The notes under the pieces: generated by a model | Database searches by the model: none | What the model was told of the DNA's origin: nothing | What the model saw: the letters and a program-made list of their open reading frames with translations, nothing else | Made by a program: the position numbers and the translations under genes | From: Candidatus Onthocola gallistercoris | GTDB lineage: Bacteria; Bacillota; Clostridia; Lachnospirales; Lachnospiraceae | Reading direction: 5' to 3' | Assembly: GCA_018715345.1 (NCBI GenBank) | Contig: DVLT01000037.1 | Location: forward strand, 1-56,286 | DNA: 56,286 nucleotides | Part shown: one piece after another, positions 32,077 to 40,118 of the stretch | Layout: each line of letters opens with the position of its first letter | How positions within the stretch are numbered: position 1 is the first letter of the stretch

Positions 32077-33765
32077 TCAAGCATCCACTTCCATAATAAT
32101 CGGAAGAATCATCGGGTTTCTCTTTGTCTGTTTCCACACATAATCACTCAGTTCATCCCGGATCGTATTCTTGATCTTACTCCAATCTGTCACATGATGG
32201 GACAGACACCGGTCAACGGCTGCACTGACCACCTTTCTGGCATCTTCCATAAGAGATTCGGACTCTCTCACATAGACGAAACCTCTGGATACGATGTCCG
32301 GTCCAGACAGCAGTTCATTGCCCTTATGGGACAGGGTGAGCACCACGATCAAAAGGCCATTCTGGGATAACATCTGCCGGTCACGCAAAACGATATTGCC
32401 CACATCGCCCACGCCCAGGCCATCCACCATGATACAGCCGTGGGGAACATGTCCAGTCACTTTTGCCGTCTTATTTTTAAATTCCAGCACATCTCCCGAG
32501 GAAAGGATGTAAATCCTGTCCTTTGGCACACCCATGGTCTCCGCCAGCTTTGCCTGAGCCTTCAGATGGCGGTACTCACCATGGACCGGCACTGCATACT
32601 TTGGACGGGTCAAGGCATAGATCAGCTTGATCTCTTCCGCGCAGGCATGTCCAGAAACATGGGTATCCTGGAAGATAACCTCCGCCCCTTTTCGGAACAG
32701 TTCATTTATGATATTGGACACAGCCTTTTCATTCCCCGGTATGGGATTTGAGCTGAGAACGATCGTATCATTGGGTTTTATGGACACTTTCCGGTGGGTA
32801 TTATTGGCCATCCTGGACAGGGCAGCCATCGTTTCTCCCTGACTTCCGGTGGTGATCAGCACCAGCTGGTCATCCGGATAATTGCGGATATGTTCAATGT
32901 CCACAAGTGTATGCTCCGGTATACGGATATAGCCCAGCTCGGAAGCAATGGAGATGATATTGACCATGCTCCGGCCTTCAATGATCACTTTCCGGCCGTA
33001 TTTGTAAGCCGAATTGATGATCTGCTGCACCCGGTCCACATTGGACGCAAAGGTGGCCACGATGATGCGTCCCTTCCTGTGTTCGTCAAATATATGGTCA
33101 ATGGAGCGGCCCACGGTCCGCTCAGAAGCGGTGAAACCGGGACGTTCCGCATTGGTACTGTCGCACATCAGCGCCAGCACGCCTTTTTTGCCCAATTCGG
33201 CAAATCGCTGTAAATCAATACTCTCACCAAATACCGGTGTATAATCGATCTTAAAGTCGCCGGTGTGGATGATGATACCCTCCGGCGTATAGATGGCCAG
33301 CGCCGTCGCGTCGGCGATACTGTGGTTGGTCTTTATAAATTCGATCCGGAAACAACCCAGGTTGATGGACTGGCCGTGTTTGATCACTTTACGCTTTGTG
33401 GCCCGCAGCAGGTTATGCTCTTTCAGCTTATGCTCAATGATACCCATGGTCAGCTTTGTGGCATAGACCGGTACATTGACTGTTTTCAGTATATAGGGCA
33501 GCGAACCGATATGATCCTCGTGTCCGTGGGTGATGACAAATCCTCTTACTTTGTCGATGTTATTTTCCAGATAAGTCACATCCGGAATGACCAGGTCGAT
33601 CCCCAGCATATCGTCATCCGGGAAGGCCAGGCCGCAGTCCACAACAATAATGTCGTCCCCATACTCAAAGGCTGTGATATTCATACCAATGCTTTCCAGT
33701 CCTCCAAGTGGTATGATCTTCAGTCCTCGAGCCTGGGATTCTGTTTTAAAAATTTTTGCTTTCAA
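32077..33765 (-). CDS. rnjA: Ribonuclease J
   Basis: 5'-3' exonuclease and endonuclease for mRNA decay and rRNA maturation. The 562-residue protein has the metallo-beta-lactamase motif HGHEDH (80-85), LMCDSTNAERPG near 200, beta-CASP motifs IIVATFASNVDRVQQI and LITTGSQGETMAALSRMA, and DTHVSGHACAEE and VPVHGEYRHLKAQAKLA with the third His. The C-terminal domain is complete. The start is an unusual TTG with GGAGGTG 8 bases upstream; an overlapping ATG is out of frame and stops after 7 codons. The ribosome binding site lies in a hairpin, and a 300-base leader precedes it. Confidence 0.94.
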   Translation of the reverse strand: MKAKIFKTESQARGLKIIPLGGLESIGMNITAFEYGDDIIVVDCGLAFPDDDMLGIDLVIPDVTYLENNIDKVRGFVITHGHEDHIGSLPYILKTVNVPVYATKLTMGIIEHKLKEHNLLRATKRKVIKHGQSINLGCFRIEFIKTNHSIADATALAIYTPEGIIIHTGDFKIDYTPVFGESIDLQRFAELGKKGVLALMCDSTNAERPGFTASERTVGRSIDHIFDEHRKGRIIVATFASNVDRVQQIINSAYKYGRKVIIEGRSMVNIISIASELGYIRIPEHTLVDIEHIRNYPDDQLVLITTGSQGETMAALSRMANNTHRKVSIKPNDTIVLSSNPIPGNEKAVSNIINELFRKGAEVIFQDTHVSGHACAEEIKLIYALTRPKYAVPVHGEYRHLKAQAKLAETMGVPKDRIYILSSGDVLEFKNKTAKVTGHVPHGCIMVDGLGVGDVGNIVLRDRQMLSQNGLLIVVLTLSHKGNELLSGPDIVSRGFVYVRESESLMEDARKVVSAAVDRCLSHHVTDWSKIKNTIRDELSDYVWKQTKRNPMILPIIMEVDA

Positions 33766-33767
33766 TC

Positions 33768-33798
33768 ATTGCACCTCCATGTATTATCCTTGTGCAAT
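33768..33798 (-). promoter_or_regulatory. Hairpin over the ribosome binding site of rnjA
   Basis: ATTGCAC (33792-33798 read on the minus strand) pairs perfectly with GTGCAAT (33768-33774). The loop is 17 bases and holds GGAG; the last bases of GGAGGTG are in the stem, next to the TTG start. This would limit initiation unless opened. Confidence 0.55.
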
Positions 33799-34081
33799 AC
33801 CATGAAAGAATTTAATCATGTCTTCAATTTTCAATCGTAGCCGGCCCTCGGTCCAACCGGTTCCGGCCTGTTTTCAAATTTCCGCACACTTGTAAAAGCC
33901 ATCCCCTGGCTGCCTCCACAGCAAAAACAGCGCAATACGGTTTCCATCCTTTAGGGGTCCGATTCACACCGCACGCCGCTGTCTCTCCCGATATCAGCCT
34001 ATAGAATGACATTTCGCAAAATGTTCATTAAATCCGTTCCTGATACACGCACAAATATACAGCCCGAATCTTTCAGGCTTT
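33799..34081 (-). other. Leader region of rnjA without a recognisable gene
   Basis: About 280 bases with no convincing reading frame. On the minus strand I see, in order: a weak 8-bp hairpin after the DUF1292 stop (AGCCTGAA with TTCGGGCT); CATTT-TGCG-AAATG; a poor promoter candidate (TGAACA, 18 bases, TATAGG, near 34000); GCTG-TGGAGG-CAGC flanked by CCCCT and AGGGG; and a nested stem GCCGG/CCGGC around CGGT-TGG-ACCG near 33840-33870. The density of pairing suggests a structured 5' leader. It does not match a riboswitch class that I recognise. Confidence 0.45.
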
Positions 34082-34354
34082 TCATCTCAGATCAATATCA
34101 TCCAACATCTCCGAAAAGACCCGTGAGATCGCATCCAATTCCACATCATCGTCCACAACGTCGTAAACTGCATCTTCACCGTCTTCTTCGGATATATTCT
34201 CTCTTAATATCATGGCCTCCGCTTCGTCTTCCATCGAATCGGCCACAAGTATATAATTAACATCGTTGATCTTTGTCTGACCTACGACGTAAAATTCTGC
34301 GGTTTCGTTTGTATCTGTCAGAGTAAAGCTGACTTTTTCCGGTCTCTCTGCCAT
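34082..34354 (-). CDS. DUF1292-family protein
   Basis: A 90-residue, very acidic protein: VSFTLTDTNETAEFYVVGQTKINDVNYILVADS then an Asp/Glu-rich half. It matches DUF1292 (YrzB-like), usually found right after ruvX, as here. The function is not known. The gene begins 3 bases after the ruvX stop. Confidence 0.9.
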   Translation of the reverse strand: MAERPEKVSFTLTDTNETAEFYVVGQTKINDVNYILVADSMEDEAEAMILRENISEEDGEDAVYDVVDDDVELDAISRVFSEMLDDIDLR

Positions 34355-34357
34355 GGC

Positions 34358-34792
34358 TTATTCTTCGTCCTTTCTGCTCTGCTTTTCAAGATATGTCTGC
34401 AGGATGATCGCCGCTGCGATCTTATCCACATAATCCTTGCGGTTTTCCCTCCGCACGCCGCCGTCCATCAGCAGCTTCTCGGCGGATACTGTGGACAGCC
34501 TTTCATCCTGAAAATAAACAGGAAGTTCTGTCCGGCGCGCCAGCATGGCTCCGAAAGCTTCTGTCTGTTCGCACCGCAGTCCGGCATCGCCATTCATATG
34601 TCTGGGATACCCAACTACGATCGCTTCTGCATCATATTCTTTTATCAGTTCCTCAATACGCGCCAGCGTCTTGCGGAGCTGATTCTCCTTTTTACGGGGA
34701 ATGGTCTCCAGCGCCTGGGCTGTGTAGCCCAACTCATCGCTCACGGCCACCCCCACTGTCTTCGATCCGTAATCCAATCCTATGATCCGCAT
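34358..34792 (-). CDS. ruvX: Putative Holliday junction resolvase / pre-16S rRNA nuclease
   Basis: A 144-residue RNase H-fold protein of the YqgF family: RIIGLDYGSKTVGVAVSDE at the start (first catalytic Asp), AIVVGYPRHMNGDAG (about 56-70), FQDERLSTVSAEKLL (second acidic residue, about 95) and DYVDKIAAAIILQTYL at the end (third). In E. coli it matures the 5' end of 16S rRNA; the resolvase role is debated. It is in the ireB-ruvX-DUF1292 order conserved across Firmicutes. Confidence 0.94.
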   Translation of the reverse strand: MRIIGLDYGSKTVGVAVSDELGYTAQALETIPRKKENQLRKTLARIEELIKEYDAEAIVVGYPRHMNGDAGLRCEQTEAFGAMLARRTELPVYFQDERLSTVSAEKLLMDGGVRRENRKDYVDKIAAAIILQTYLEKQSRKDEE

Positions 34793-34801
34793 GGTCCCGG
34801 C

Positions 34802-35062
34802 CTACTTCAGGTTCACTTCGATATAGTTCTTCAACAGTTCTTCCAACAGTTCGTCCCGCTCCACTTTCATGATCAGATAACGGGCATTCTTATAGCTGGT
34901 AACATAGGTGGGATCTCCGGACATGATATATCCCACGATCTGGCTGACCGGATTATAGCCCTTTTCCGTCAGCGCGATATACACAGCTTCCAATATGTCT
35001 TTCACTGCTATATCCGTGTCATTGTTGACTTTGAAATATTGTGTATTCGCTAAATCTTCCAT
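34802..35062 (-). CDS. ireB: IreB-family regulatory phosphoprotein
   Basis: An 86-residue protein (formerly DUF965/YrzL): [57 protein letters not shown]. Enterococcal IreB is phosphorylated on Thr by the PASTA kinase IreK and affects cephalosporin resistance; a Thr-rich N-terminus is present here. It is first in the ireB-ruvX-DUF1292 operon, with GGAAGTGA before the ATG. Confidence 0.93.
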   Translation of the reverse strand: MEDLANTQYFKVNNDTDIAVKDILEAVYIALTEKGYNPVSQIVGYIMSGDPTYVTSYKNARYLIMKVERDELLEELLKNYIEVNLK

Positions 35063-35102
35063 CTAATCACTTCCTTCTTCCGTTTTATTGAAACGATATA
35101 TT

Positions 35103-35131
35103 TATATATTATACTAATATATTACGTTCAA
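35103..35131 (-). promoter_or_regulatory. Candidate promoter of the ireB-ruvX-DUF1292 operon
   Basis: TTGAAC, a 17-base spacer and TATATA in an AT-rich gap after mtaB. A second TATAAT lies 5 bases upstream of the -10 without a good -35. Confidence 0.48.
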
Positions 35132-35135
35132 TAAT

Positions 35136-36452
35136 TCAATCCATTCTTTCACAAATCACAAAATCTTCATAGGTTTTTTGGCTAATCTGACCATATACCA
35201 GCCGATTGGTCCAGTCGCCTTCCAGCCGTATACCACATTTCAAATATTCCCGGCTATGGCCTGTCCAATACGTACCATCTGCAGTTTCCACGCTTTCTTC
35301 CAAAAGGATCTCCAGCCGCTTATCCTGACACAGACGGCGGTAATCTGCCTGAAGCCTTTCCGAAAGAGCCAGCAGCCTGCGGCTCCGTTCTTCTTTTATG
35401 CTGTCCGGGATCTGTTCCTTCATGGCCGCGGCTTTTGTTCCCTGTCTTTTGGAATATTTAAAAACATGGAGCTGGGCAAAGGCCACTTCTTTTAAAAACT
35501 TTTCTGTTTCTTCAAACTCCTCATCCGTTTCGCCCGGGAAACCGACGATCACATCTGTCGTGAAGGCAGGCCGGTCGAAATACTTCCGGATGATGCGGCA
35601 TTTATCCATGTATTCTTCCGGCGTATAACGCCGATTCATCCGTTTCAAGGTTTCGGCGCAGCCGCTTTGCAGTGAAAGATGAAAATGGGGGCAGAAAAAA
35701 GGCACTGCCTTCAATCGTCTCACAAAGTCCTCATCGATGATCCCCGGCTCCAAAGAGCCAAAACGTATCCGTTCGATCCCCGGTATCTTTCCCAACGCCT
35801 CCACCAGTCGGATGAGGGCTGTCTCCGGCTGTTCAAAATCCTTTCCATAGGAGGACATATGGATACCGGTCAACACGATCTCCTTATATCCTCTCTGCGC
35901 CAGTCCGCCCACTTCCTCCAGGATGTCTTCTGGCTGCCGGCTCCTTACTCTTCCTCTGGCAAAGGGTATGATACAATAAGAGCAAAACTGATTACAGCCG
36001 TCCTGGATCTTGATGTAAGCCCGAGTATGTCCGGTGACCGAATGGATCATCATATCTTCATAGGTTTCACAATGGGTCATATCGCTCATTTGATCCATCT
36101 TCCGATGTTGGGACATATAGTTTTCCACCAGATCCACGATCTGGGTTTTGTGATTATTCCCCACCGTCAGATCGATCATGGGATCTTTCGCGCAGGCTTC
36201 CGGATCCGCCTGTACATAACAGCCCACTGCGGCGATGATCGCCTGGGGATTGCGCTTCCTTGCCCGGCGGATCATCTGTCTGGACTTTCTGTCGGCCATA
36301 TTTGTCACCGTGCAGGTGTTGATGATATAAATGTCCGCAGGCTCCTGAAAGTCCACCAAAGCATAGCCCCGTTTGACAAAAAGTTCGCTCATGGCATCGG
36401 TTTCATACTGATTGACTTTGCATCCCAATGTATAAAAAGCCACTCGATTCAT
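35136..36452 (-). CDS. mtaB: tRNA t6A37 methylthiotransferase
   Basis: Radical SAM enzyme that adds a methylthio group to t6A at tRNA position 37. The 438-residue protein has the UPF0004 domain with cluster ligands C11 (YTLGCKVNQYE), C47 (NTCTVTNMADRKS) and C78 (AVGCYVQ), then the radical SAM CNQFCSYCIIPFARGRVRS (about 152-170), GIHMSSYG, HLSLQSG and TDVIVGFPGETDEEF, and a C-terminal TRAM-like part. KVNQYE/TNMADRKS separate it from MiaB. AGGAG lies 10 bases before the ATG. Confidence 0.95.
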   Translation of the reverse strand: MNRVAFYTLGCKVNQYETDAMSELFVKRGYALVDFQEPADIYIINTCTVTNMADRKSRQMIRRARKRNPQAIIAAVGCYVQADPEACAKDPMIDLTVGNNHKTQIVDLVENYMSQHRKMDQMSDMTHCETYEDMMIHSVTGHTRAYIKIQDGCNQFCSYCIIPFARGRVRSRQPEDILEEVGGLAQRGYKEIVLTGIHMSSYGKDFEQPETALIRLVEALGKIPGIERIRFGSLEPGIIDEDFVRRLKAVPFFCPHFHLSLQSGCAETLKRMNRRYTPEEYMDKCRIIRKYFDRPAFTTDVIVGFPGETDEEFEETEKFLKEVAFAQLHVFKYSKRQGTKAAAMKEQIPDSIKEERSRRLLALSERLQADYRRLCQDKRLEILLEESVETADGTYWTGHSREYLKCGIRLEGDWTNRLVYGQISQKTYEDFVICERMD

Positions 36453-36495
36453 GGTCTTTTTCTCCTAATATTTTCTAAAAAAAGCCTCCTGTTTA

Positions 36496-36524
36496 TTGAC
36501 TTTTAAACGCCAAAAATGTACTAT
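36496..36524 (+). promoter_or_regulatory. Promoter of the HPr-like gene
   Basis: TTGACT, a 17-base spacer and TACTAT, about 35 bases before the ATG, divergent from mtaB. Confidence 0.55.
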
Positions 36525-36560
36525 AGAATTATGTTAATAGTTTAAGGAGGGTTTATACTT

Positions 36561-36794
36561 ATGTACAAGTTACAGGTAAAACTGGATTCCATCGACAAAG
36601 TAAAAGATTTTGTCAACGCCATTTCCAAATTCAATTCCGAGTTTGATCTCGTGTCCGGCCGCTACGTGATCGACGCCAAGTCCATCATGGGTATTTTCAG
36701 CCTGGATATTTCCAAACCGTTGGATCTGTGCATCCATGACGACAGTGCGGTGGACAGCGTAAAAGAAGCGCTTGCTTCCTTTATCGCAGAATAA
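36561..36794 (+). CDS. HPr-like protein lacking the phosphocarrier histidine
   Basis: A 77-residue protein with the HPr fold pattern. The Ser-46 region is kept almost as in HPr (KSIMGIFSLDIS), but where HPr has the HARPA active-site His-15 this protein has IDKVKDF. It therefore cannot pass phosphate from enzyme I in the sugar transport system. Keeping the Ser site recalls Bacillus Crh, which acts only in carbon catabolite control. AGGAGG precedes the ATG by 10 bases. It is a single gene between its own promoter and terminator. Confidence 0.85.
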   Translation: MYKLQVKLDSIDKVKDFVNAISKFNSEFDLVSGRYVIDAKSIMGIFSLDISKPLDLCIHDDSAVDSVKEALASFIAE

Positions 36795-36814
36795 CACATA
36801 CAGGATCATTTTTC

Positions 36815-36843
36815 AAAGGACTGCCTTAGGGCAGTCCTTTTTT
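36815..36843 (+). terminator. Terminator after the HPr-like gene
   Basis: An 11-bp perfect stem (AAAGGACTGCC with its complement), a 4-base loop and six T. Confidence 0.88.
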
Positions 36844-36912
36844 AACAGAAAACATGGCTAAAATCTCCTGTTAAGCCAGAACGCTCTGCCAAGGATCCGA
36901 TGCCTGCTTCCA

Positions 36913-38091
36913 TTATCCGCAGATCACCACTTCCCGGGTTTTTAAAGCCTCTTCCATCAAACCGTCGATCACATCCGCCAGCTTTCTTTCCGACCGCTCC
37001 ATAGCCCGGATATTGGGTTTCGTCACGGGATGCTTGGCCACAAAGATGGTACAGCAGTCCTCATAAGGTAAGATGGACGTCTCAAAAGCGCCGATCTTTT
37101 CTGAAATCTTCACGATATCATCCTTATCAAAACCGATCACCGGCCGGAACACCGGCATCCCACACACCGCATTGGTCGCTGCCAGACTCTGCATGGTCTG
37201 ACTGGCCACCTGACCGATACTTTCGCCAGTCACCAGAGCCTGCGCCCCGTCCTCTCTGGCGATCTGTTCTGCGATCCGCATCATATAACGGCGCATGATG
37301 ATGGTCAGTTCTTCATGGGGACACTTTTCATAGATGGCCAGCTGGATATCGGTGAAATTGATGATATTCAGTCGGATAGGGCCTGCGTACCTGGCCACGA
37401 TCTTCGCCAGATCCACCACTTTTTGTTTGGCCCGCTCACTTGTATAAGGCGGCGCATGGAAGTAGGTGGCCTGAAGTGTCACACCCCGCTTGGCGATCAT
37501 ATAGCCTGCCACCGGGCTGTCTATACCGCCGGATAACAGGAGCATGGCTGTGCCGTTGGTACCCACAGGCATACCGCCAGGCCCGGGGATGGATTTGGAA
37601 TAGATATAGGTTCTTTCCCGTATTTCAATGTTCAGGAGCACATCCGGACGATGCACATCTACTCTTAATGTATGAAATCTCCGCAAAAGATATTCGCCCA
37701 TATCGGCGCTGATCTCCATGGATTTTTTCGGATAGCGCTTGTCAGCCCGTCTGGATTCCACTTTAAAGCTGAAATTCTTATCCTCGTAGGCCTCTTCGAT
37801 ATAATCCCCCACCACCTGTGTCAGGTTATCCCATTCCGGGTCATCGCAGATGACCACCGGGCAGATGTGTACGATACCGAACACTCTTGAAAGGGCTTCC
37901 ACTGTTTCATCGTAATCGTAATCACCTTCCGCATAGACATAGACCCGTCCCTGCTGTTTGGTCACTTCAAAGTCGCCTTCCACATCTTTCAGCGCGAAAC
38001 GGATCTGCTTCATCAGGGCGTCCTCAAAAATGTAGCGGTTTTTCCCCTTTATGCCGATCTCACCGTATTTGATCAAAAAAGCTTTAAACAT
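36913..38091 (-). CDS. thiI: tRNA 4-thiouridine synthase
   Basis: Adenylates and thiolates U8 of tRNA; it also feeds thiamine thiazole synthesis in some bacteria. The 392-residue protein has the N-terminal ferredoxin-like and THUMP regions (FLIKYGEIGIKGKNR; about 1-165), then the PP-loop LLSGGIDSPVAGYMIAKRG (about 182-200) and the GQVASQTMQSL segment. It ends after KTREVVICG with no C-terminal rhodanese domain, so sulfur must come from a partner by another route, as in Bacillus. Its ATG overlaps the stop of the cysteine desulfurase gene by one base, which marks that protein as the partner. Confidence 0.95.
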   Translation of the reverse strand: MFKAFLIKYGEIGIKGKNRYIFEDALMKQIRFALKDVEGDFEVTKQQGRVYVYAEGDYDYDETVEALSRVFGIVHICPVVICDDPEWDNLTQVVGDYIEEAYEDKNFSFKVESRRADKRYPKKSMEISADMGEYLLRRFHTLRVDVHRPDVLLNIEIRERTYIYSKSIPGPGGMPVGTNGTAMLLLSGGIDSPVAGYMIAKRGVTLQATYFHAPPYTSERAKQKVVDLAKIVARYAGPIRLNIINFTDIQLAIYEKCPHEELTIIMRRYMMRIAEQIAREDGAQALVTGESIGQVASQTMQSLAATNAVCGMPVFRPVIGFDKDDIVKISEKIGAFETSILPYEDCCTIFVAKHPVTKPNIRAMERSERKLADVIDGLMEEALKTREVVICG

Positions 38092-39278
38092 CAGCGCTTT
38101 CCTCCTCTGGTATATTTTCTCAATACAGGCACCAGTGCCTGAAGCTGCTCGATACAATAATCCATTTCTTCCTCCGTTGTGTTTTGGGACAAGCTGAACC
38201 GGAGGGTGGCGTCCAAATACTTTCTTTCCACGCCGATGGCCTTTAAAGTGCCGCTGATGGCCGGATGATTGGATGAGCAAGCCGACCCGGACGACACATA
38301 GATGCCCCGTTCCTCAAGAGCATGGAGCAACACCTCTGCCCGGATATCATCGAATCCGGCGCTGACAATATGGGGGGCCGGCCCTTCAAATTCTCCAACG
38401 CCTTCCGGCCGGGACAGATAACCATGGATGACCACACCATCAATGGATGAAAGTCCTGCGATCAGCCGATCCCTCAATTTATACATCCGTTCCTGCTTTT
38501 CTTCAAAATCCGTGTAAGCCAACTCCGCCGCTTTTGCCAGACCTGCGATGCCCGGTACATTTTCTGTACCTGAACGCCGATCTTGCTGCTGACCGCCGCC
38601 CAAGATAAGGGGATGAACTTTTACCTTATCCCGTATATAAAGAAAGCCGACGCCCTTTGGCCCATAGATCTTATGGCCGCTGACTGACAAAAGATCGATA
38701 CCCAGTTTTCTCGGATAGATCTTCCGTTTTCCAAACCCCTGGATGGCATCCACATGAAACAGAGTTTCCGGATTACAGCTTTTGATGATCTTTCCAAGCT
38801 GATCCAACGGTTCGATCGTTCCGATCTCATTGTTGACGCACATGATCGATACAAGTATCGTATCCGGACGCAGAGCTTTTTTTAGCGTCTCCGGACGGAC
38901 GACGCCCTTTTTGTCCACCGGCAGATAGGTCACTTCAAAACCCTGTTCCTCCAAAAAGATCAGAGGATTATACACCGATGCATGTTCGATGGATGAAGTG
39001 ATGATATGTTTCCCTCTTCGCTGATTGGCCATAGCCGCTCCGATGAGGGCCATATTGTTGGACTCGGTCCCGCCGGAGGTAAAGACGATCTCTTTATCAT
39101 CCACTTTCAGGCAGCGGGCAATGGTATGGGCTGCTGCCCGGACTGCTTTTTCCGCCTCAAATCCTTTTGTATGGAGGGAGGACGGGTTGCCGTAGTCCTT
39201 TTGCATCATCTCCATCACCGTATCGCACACCGTCTGATCCACTTTCGTTGTCGCTGCATTATCCAGATATACTTCCAT
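38091..39278 (-). CDS. Cysteine desulfurase (NifS/IscS family)
   Basis: A PLP enzyme that takes sulfur from cysteine. The 395-residue protein has VYLDNAATTKVDQ at the start, GNPSSLHTKGFEAE, FTSGGTESNN, the PLP lysine in SVSGHKIYGPKGVGF (about 200-214), GGGQQQDRRSGTENVPGI and the active-site Cys in YVSSGSACSSNHP (about 325-337). The one-base overlaps with thiI downstream and rsmE upstream show strong coupling. Together with ThiI it matches the Bacillus NifZ-ThiI pair dedicated to 4-thiouridine, so this copy probably serves tRNA thiolation and not general Fe-S assembly. Confidence 0.94.
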   Translation of the reverse strand: MEVYLDNAATTKVDQTVCDTVMEMMQKDYGNPSSLHTKGFEAEKAVRAAAHTIARCLKVDDKEIVFTSGGTESNNMALIGAAMANQRRGKHIITSSIEHASVYNPLIFLEEQGFEVTYLPVDKKGVVRPETLKKALRPDTILVSIMCVNNEIGTIEPLDQLGKIIKSCNPETLFHVDAIQGFGKRKIYPRKLGIDLLSVSGHKIYGPKGVGFLYIRDKVKVHPLILGGGQQQDRRSGTENVPGIAGLAKAAELAYTDFEEKQERMYKLRDRLIAGLSSIDGVVIHGYLSRPEGVGEFEGPAPHIVSAGFDDIRAEVLLHALEERGIYVSSGSACSSNHPAISGTLKAIGVERKYLDATLRFSLSQNTTEEEMDYCIEQLQALVPVLRKYTRGGKR

Positions 39279-40021
39279 TACACATCTTCCTCAAACTCAT
39301 ACATTAATATGGACAGCATGGTCAGTCCCGCTGTCTCTGTCCGCAGTATCCGTCTGCCCAGGGTGATGGGATGGGCTCCGGCCGCCATGGCCTCTTTGAT
39401 CTCTTTTTCCGAAAATCCACCTTCCGGTCCGATGAACACACCGATACGTTTGCAGTCTTTCATGCCCCGTATCGTCTCCCGGGAAGCGGCCATGCCTTTT
39501 GCCCGTTCATAGGGGATCAAACAGCCATCCAATCGCTTCGCGCTTGCCAGCGCTTCCTGAAAGGTCATCATCGGACCAACTTGAGGGATCCGTCCCCTCC
39601 CGGCCTGTTTCGCACCGCTTTCCGATATCTGCTGCCATCGCTTCTGTTTCTTTTCCGCCTTCTTCTCATCCAAGCGGACGATGGTCCGTTCCGTGACCAC
39701 CGGTACGATGCGAAACGCTCCCAATTCCACTGCTTTCTGGATGATCAGCTCCATCTTGTCTGCCTTTGGCAATCCTTGGAATAAAGTCACTTCCACGGGA
39801 AGCTCCACATAGGAGGCCCAGGAATTATCGATGTGAAGCCGGATCGCATCCGGATCCAGCTGTTCGATCCGGCAGAAATAATCCTGCCCCTGGCCATCGC
39901 TTACAGACAGTTCATCCCCTTTTTTCATCCGCAGCACATTGCGGATATGGTTCACATCCCCACCATGGATATAAATATGATCGTCAATGATCTGTGACGG
40001 ATCCACAAAAAATCTCGGCAT
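39278..40021 (-). CDS. rsmE: 16S rRNA m3U1498 methyltransferase
   Basis: A SPOUT methyltransferase that acts on 16S rRNA U1498. The 247-residue protein has the N-terminal PUA-like part (PRFFVDPSQIIDDHIYIHGGDVNHIRNVLRMKKGDEL), LFQGLPKADKMELIIQKAVELG, ERTIVRLDEKKAEKKQKRW, SGAKQAGRGRIP and the knot-forming IGVFIGPEGGFSEKEI and LGRRILRTETAGL. It stands after prmA, as in Bacillus. GGAGG precedes the ATG. Confidence 0.96.
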   Translation of the reverse strand: MPRFFVDPSQIIDDHIYIHGGDVNHIRNVLRMKKGDELSVSDGQGQDYFCRIEQLDPDAIRLHIDNSWASYVELPVEVTLFQGLPKADKMELIIQKAVELGAFRIVPVVTERTIVRLDEKKAEKKQKRWQQISESGAKQAGRGRIPQVGPMMTFQEALASAKRLDGCLIPYERAKGMAASRETIRGMKDCKRIGVFIGPEGGFSEKEIKEAMAAGAHPITLGRRILRTETAGLTMLSILMYEFEEDV

Positions 40022-40049
40022 GGTCTTCCTCCGTATTTACACGAAAAGC

Positions 40050-40093
40050 CCTGGTCCCAAAACCGGTTTAACGCCGGTTTTTTCAAAACCAGA
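40050..40093. other. Nested hairpin between prmA and rsmE
   Basis: An inner 8-bp stem (AAAACCGG with CCGGTTTT, 40059-40066 and 40074-40081) inside an outer CTGGT/ACCAG pairing. On the plus strand a T-run follows; on the minus strand (sense for the operon) no clear T-run follows, so it is more likely an attenuator or stability element than a full terminator. Confidence 0.5.
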
Positions 40094-40118
40094 GCCAATA
40101 TCTGATTATATTATCACG

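Noticed and set aside
33824-34012. 62-codon frame upstream of rnjA
   Set aside because: No ribosome binding site, no recognisable protein pattern, and it overlaps the paired leader region.
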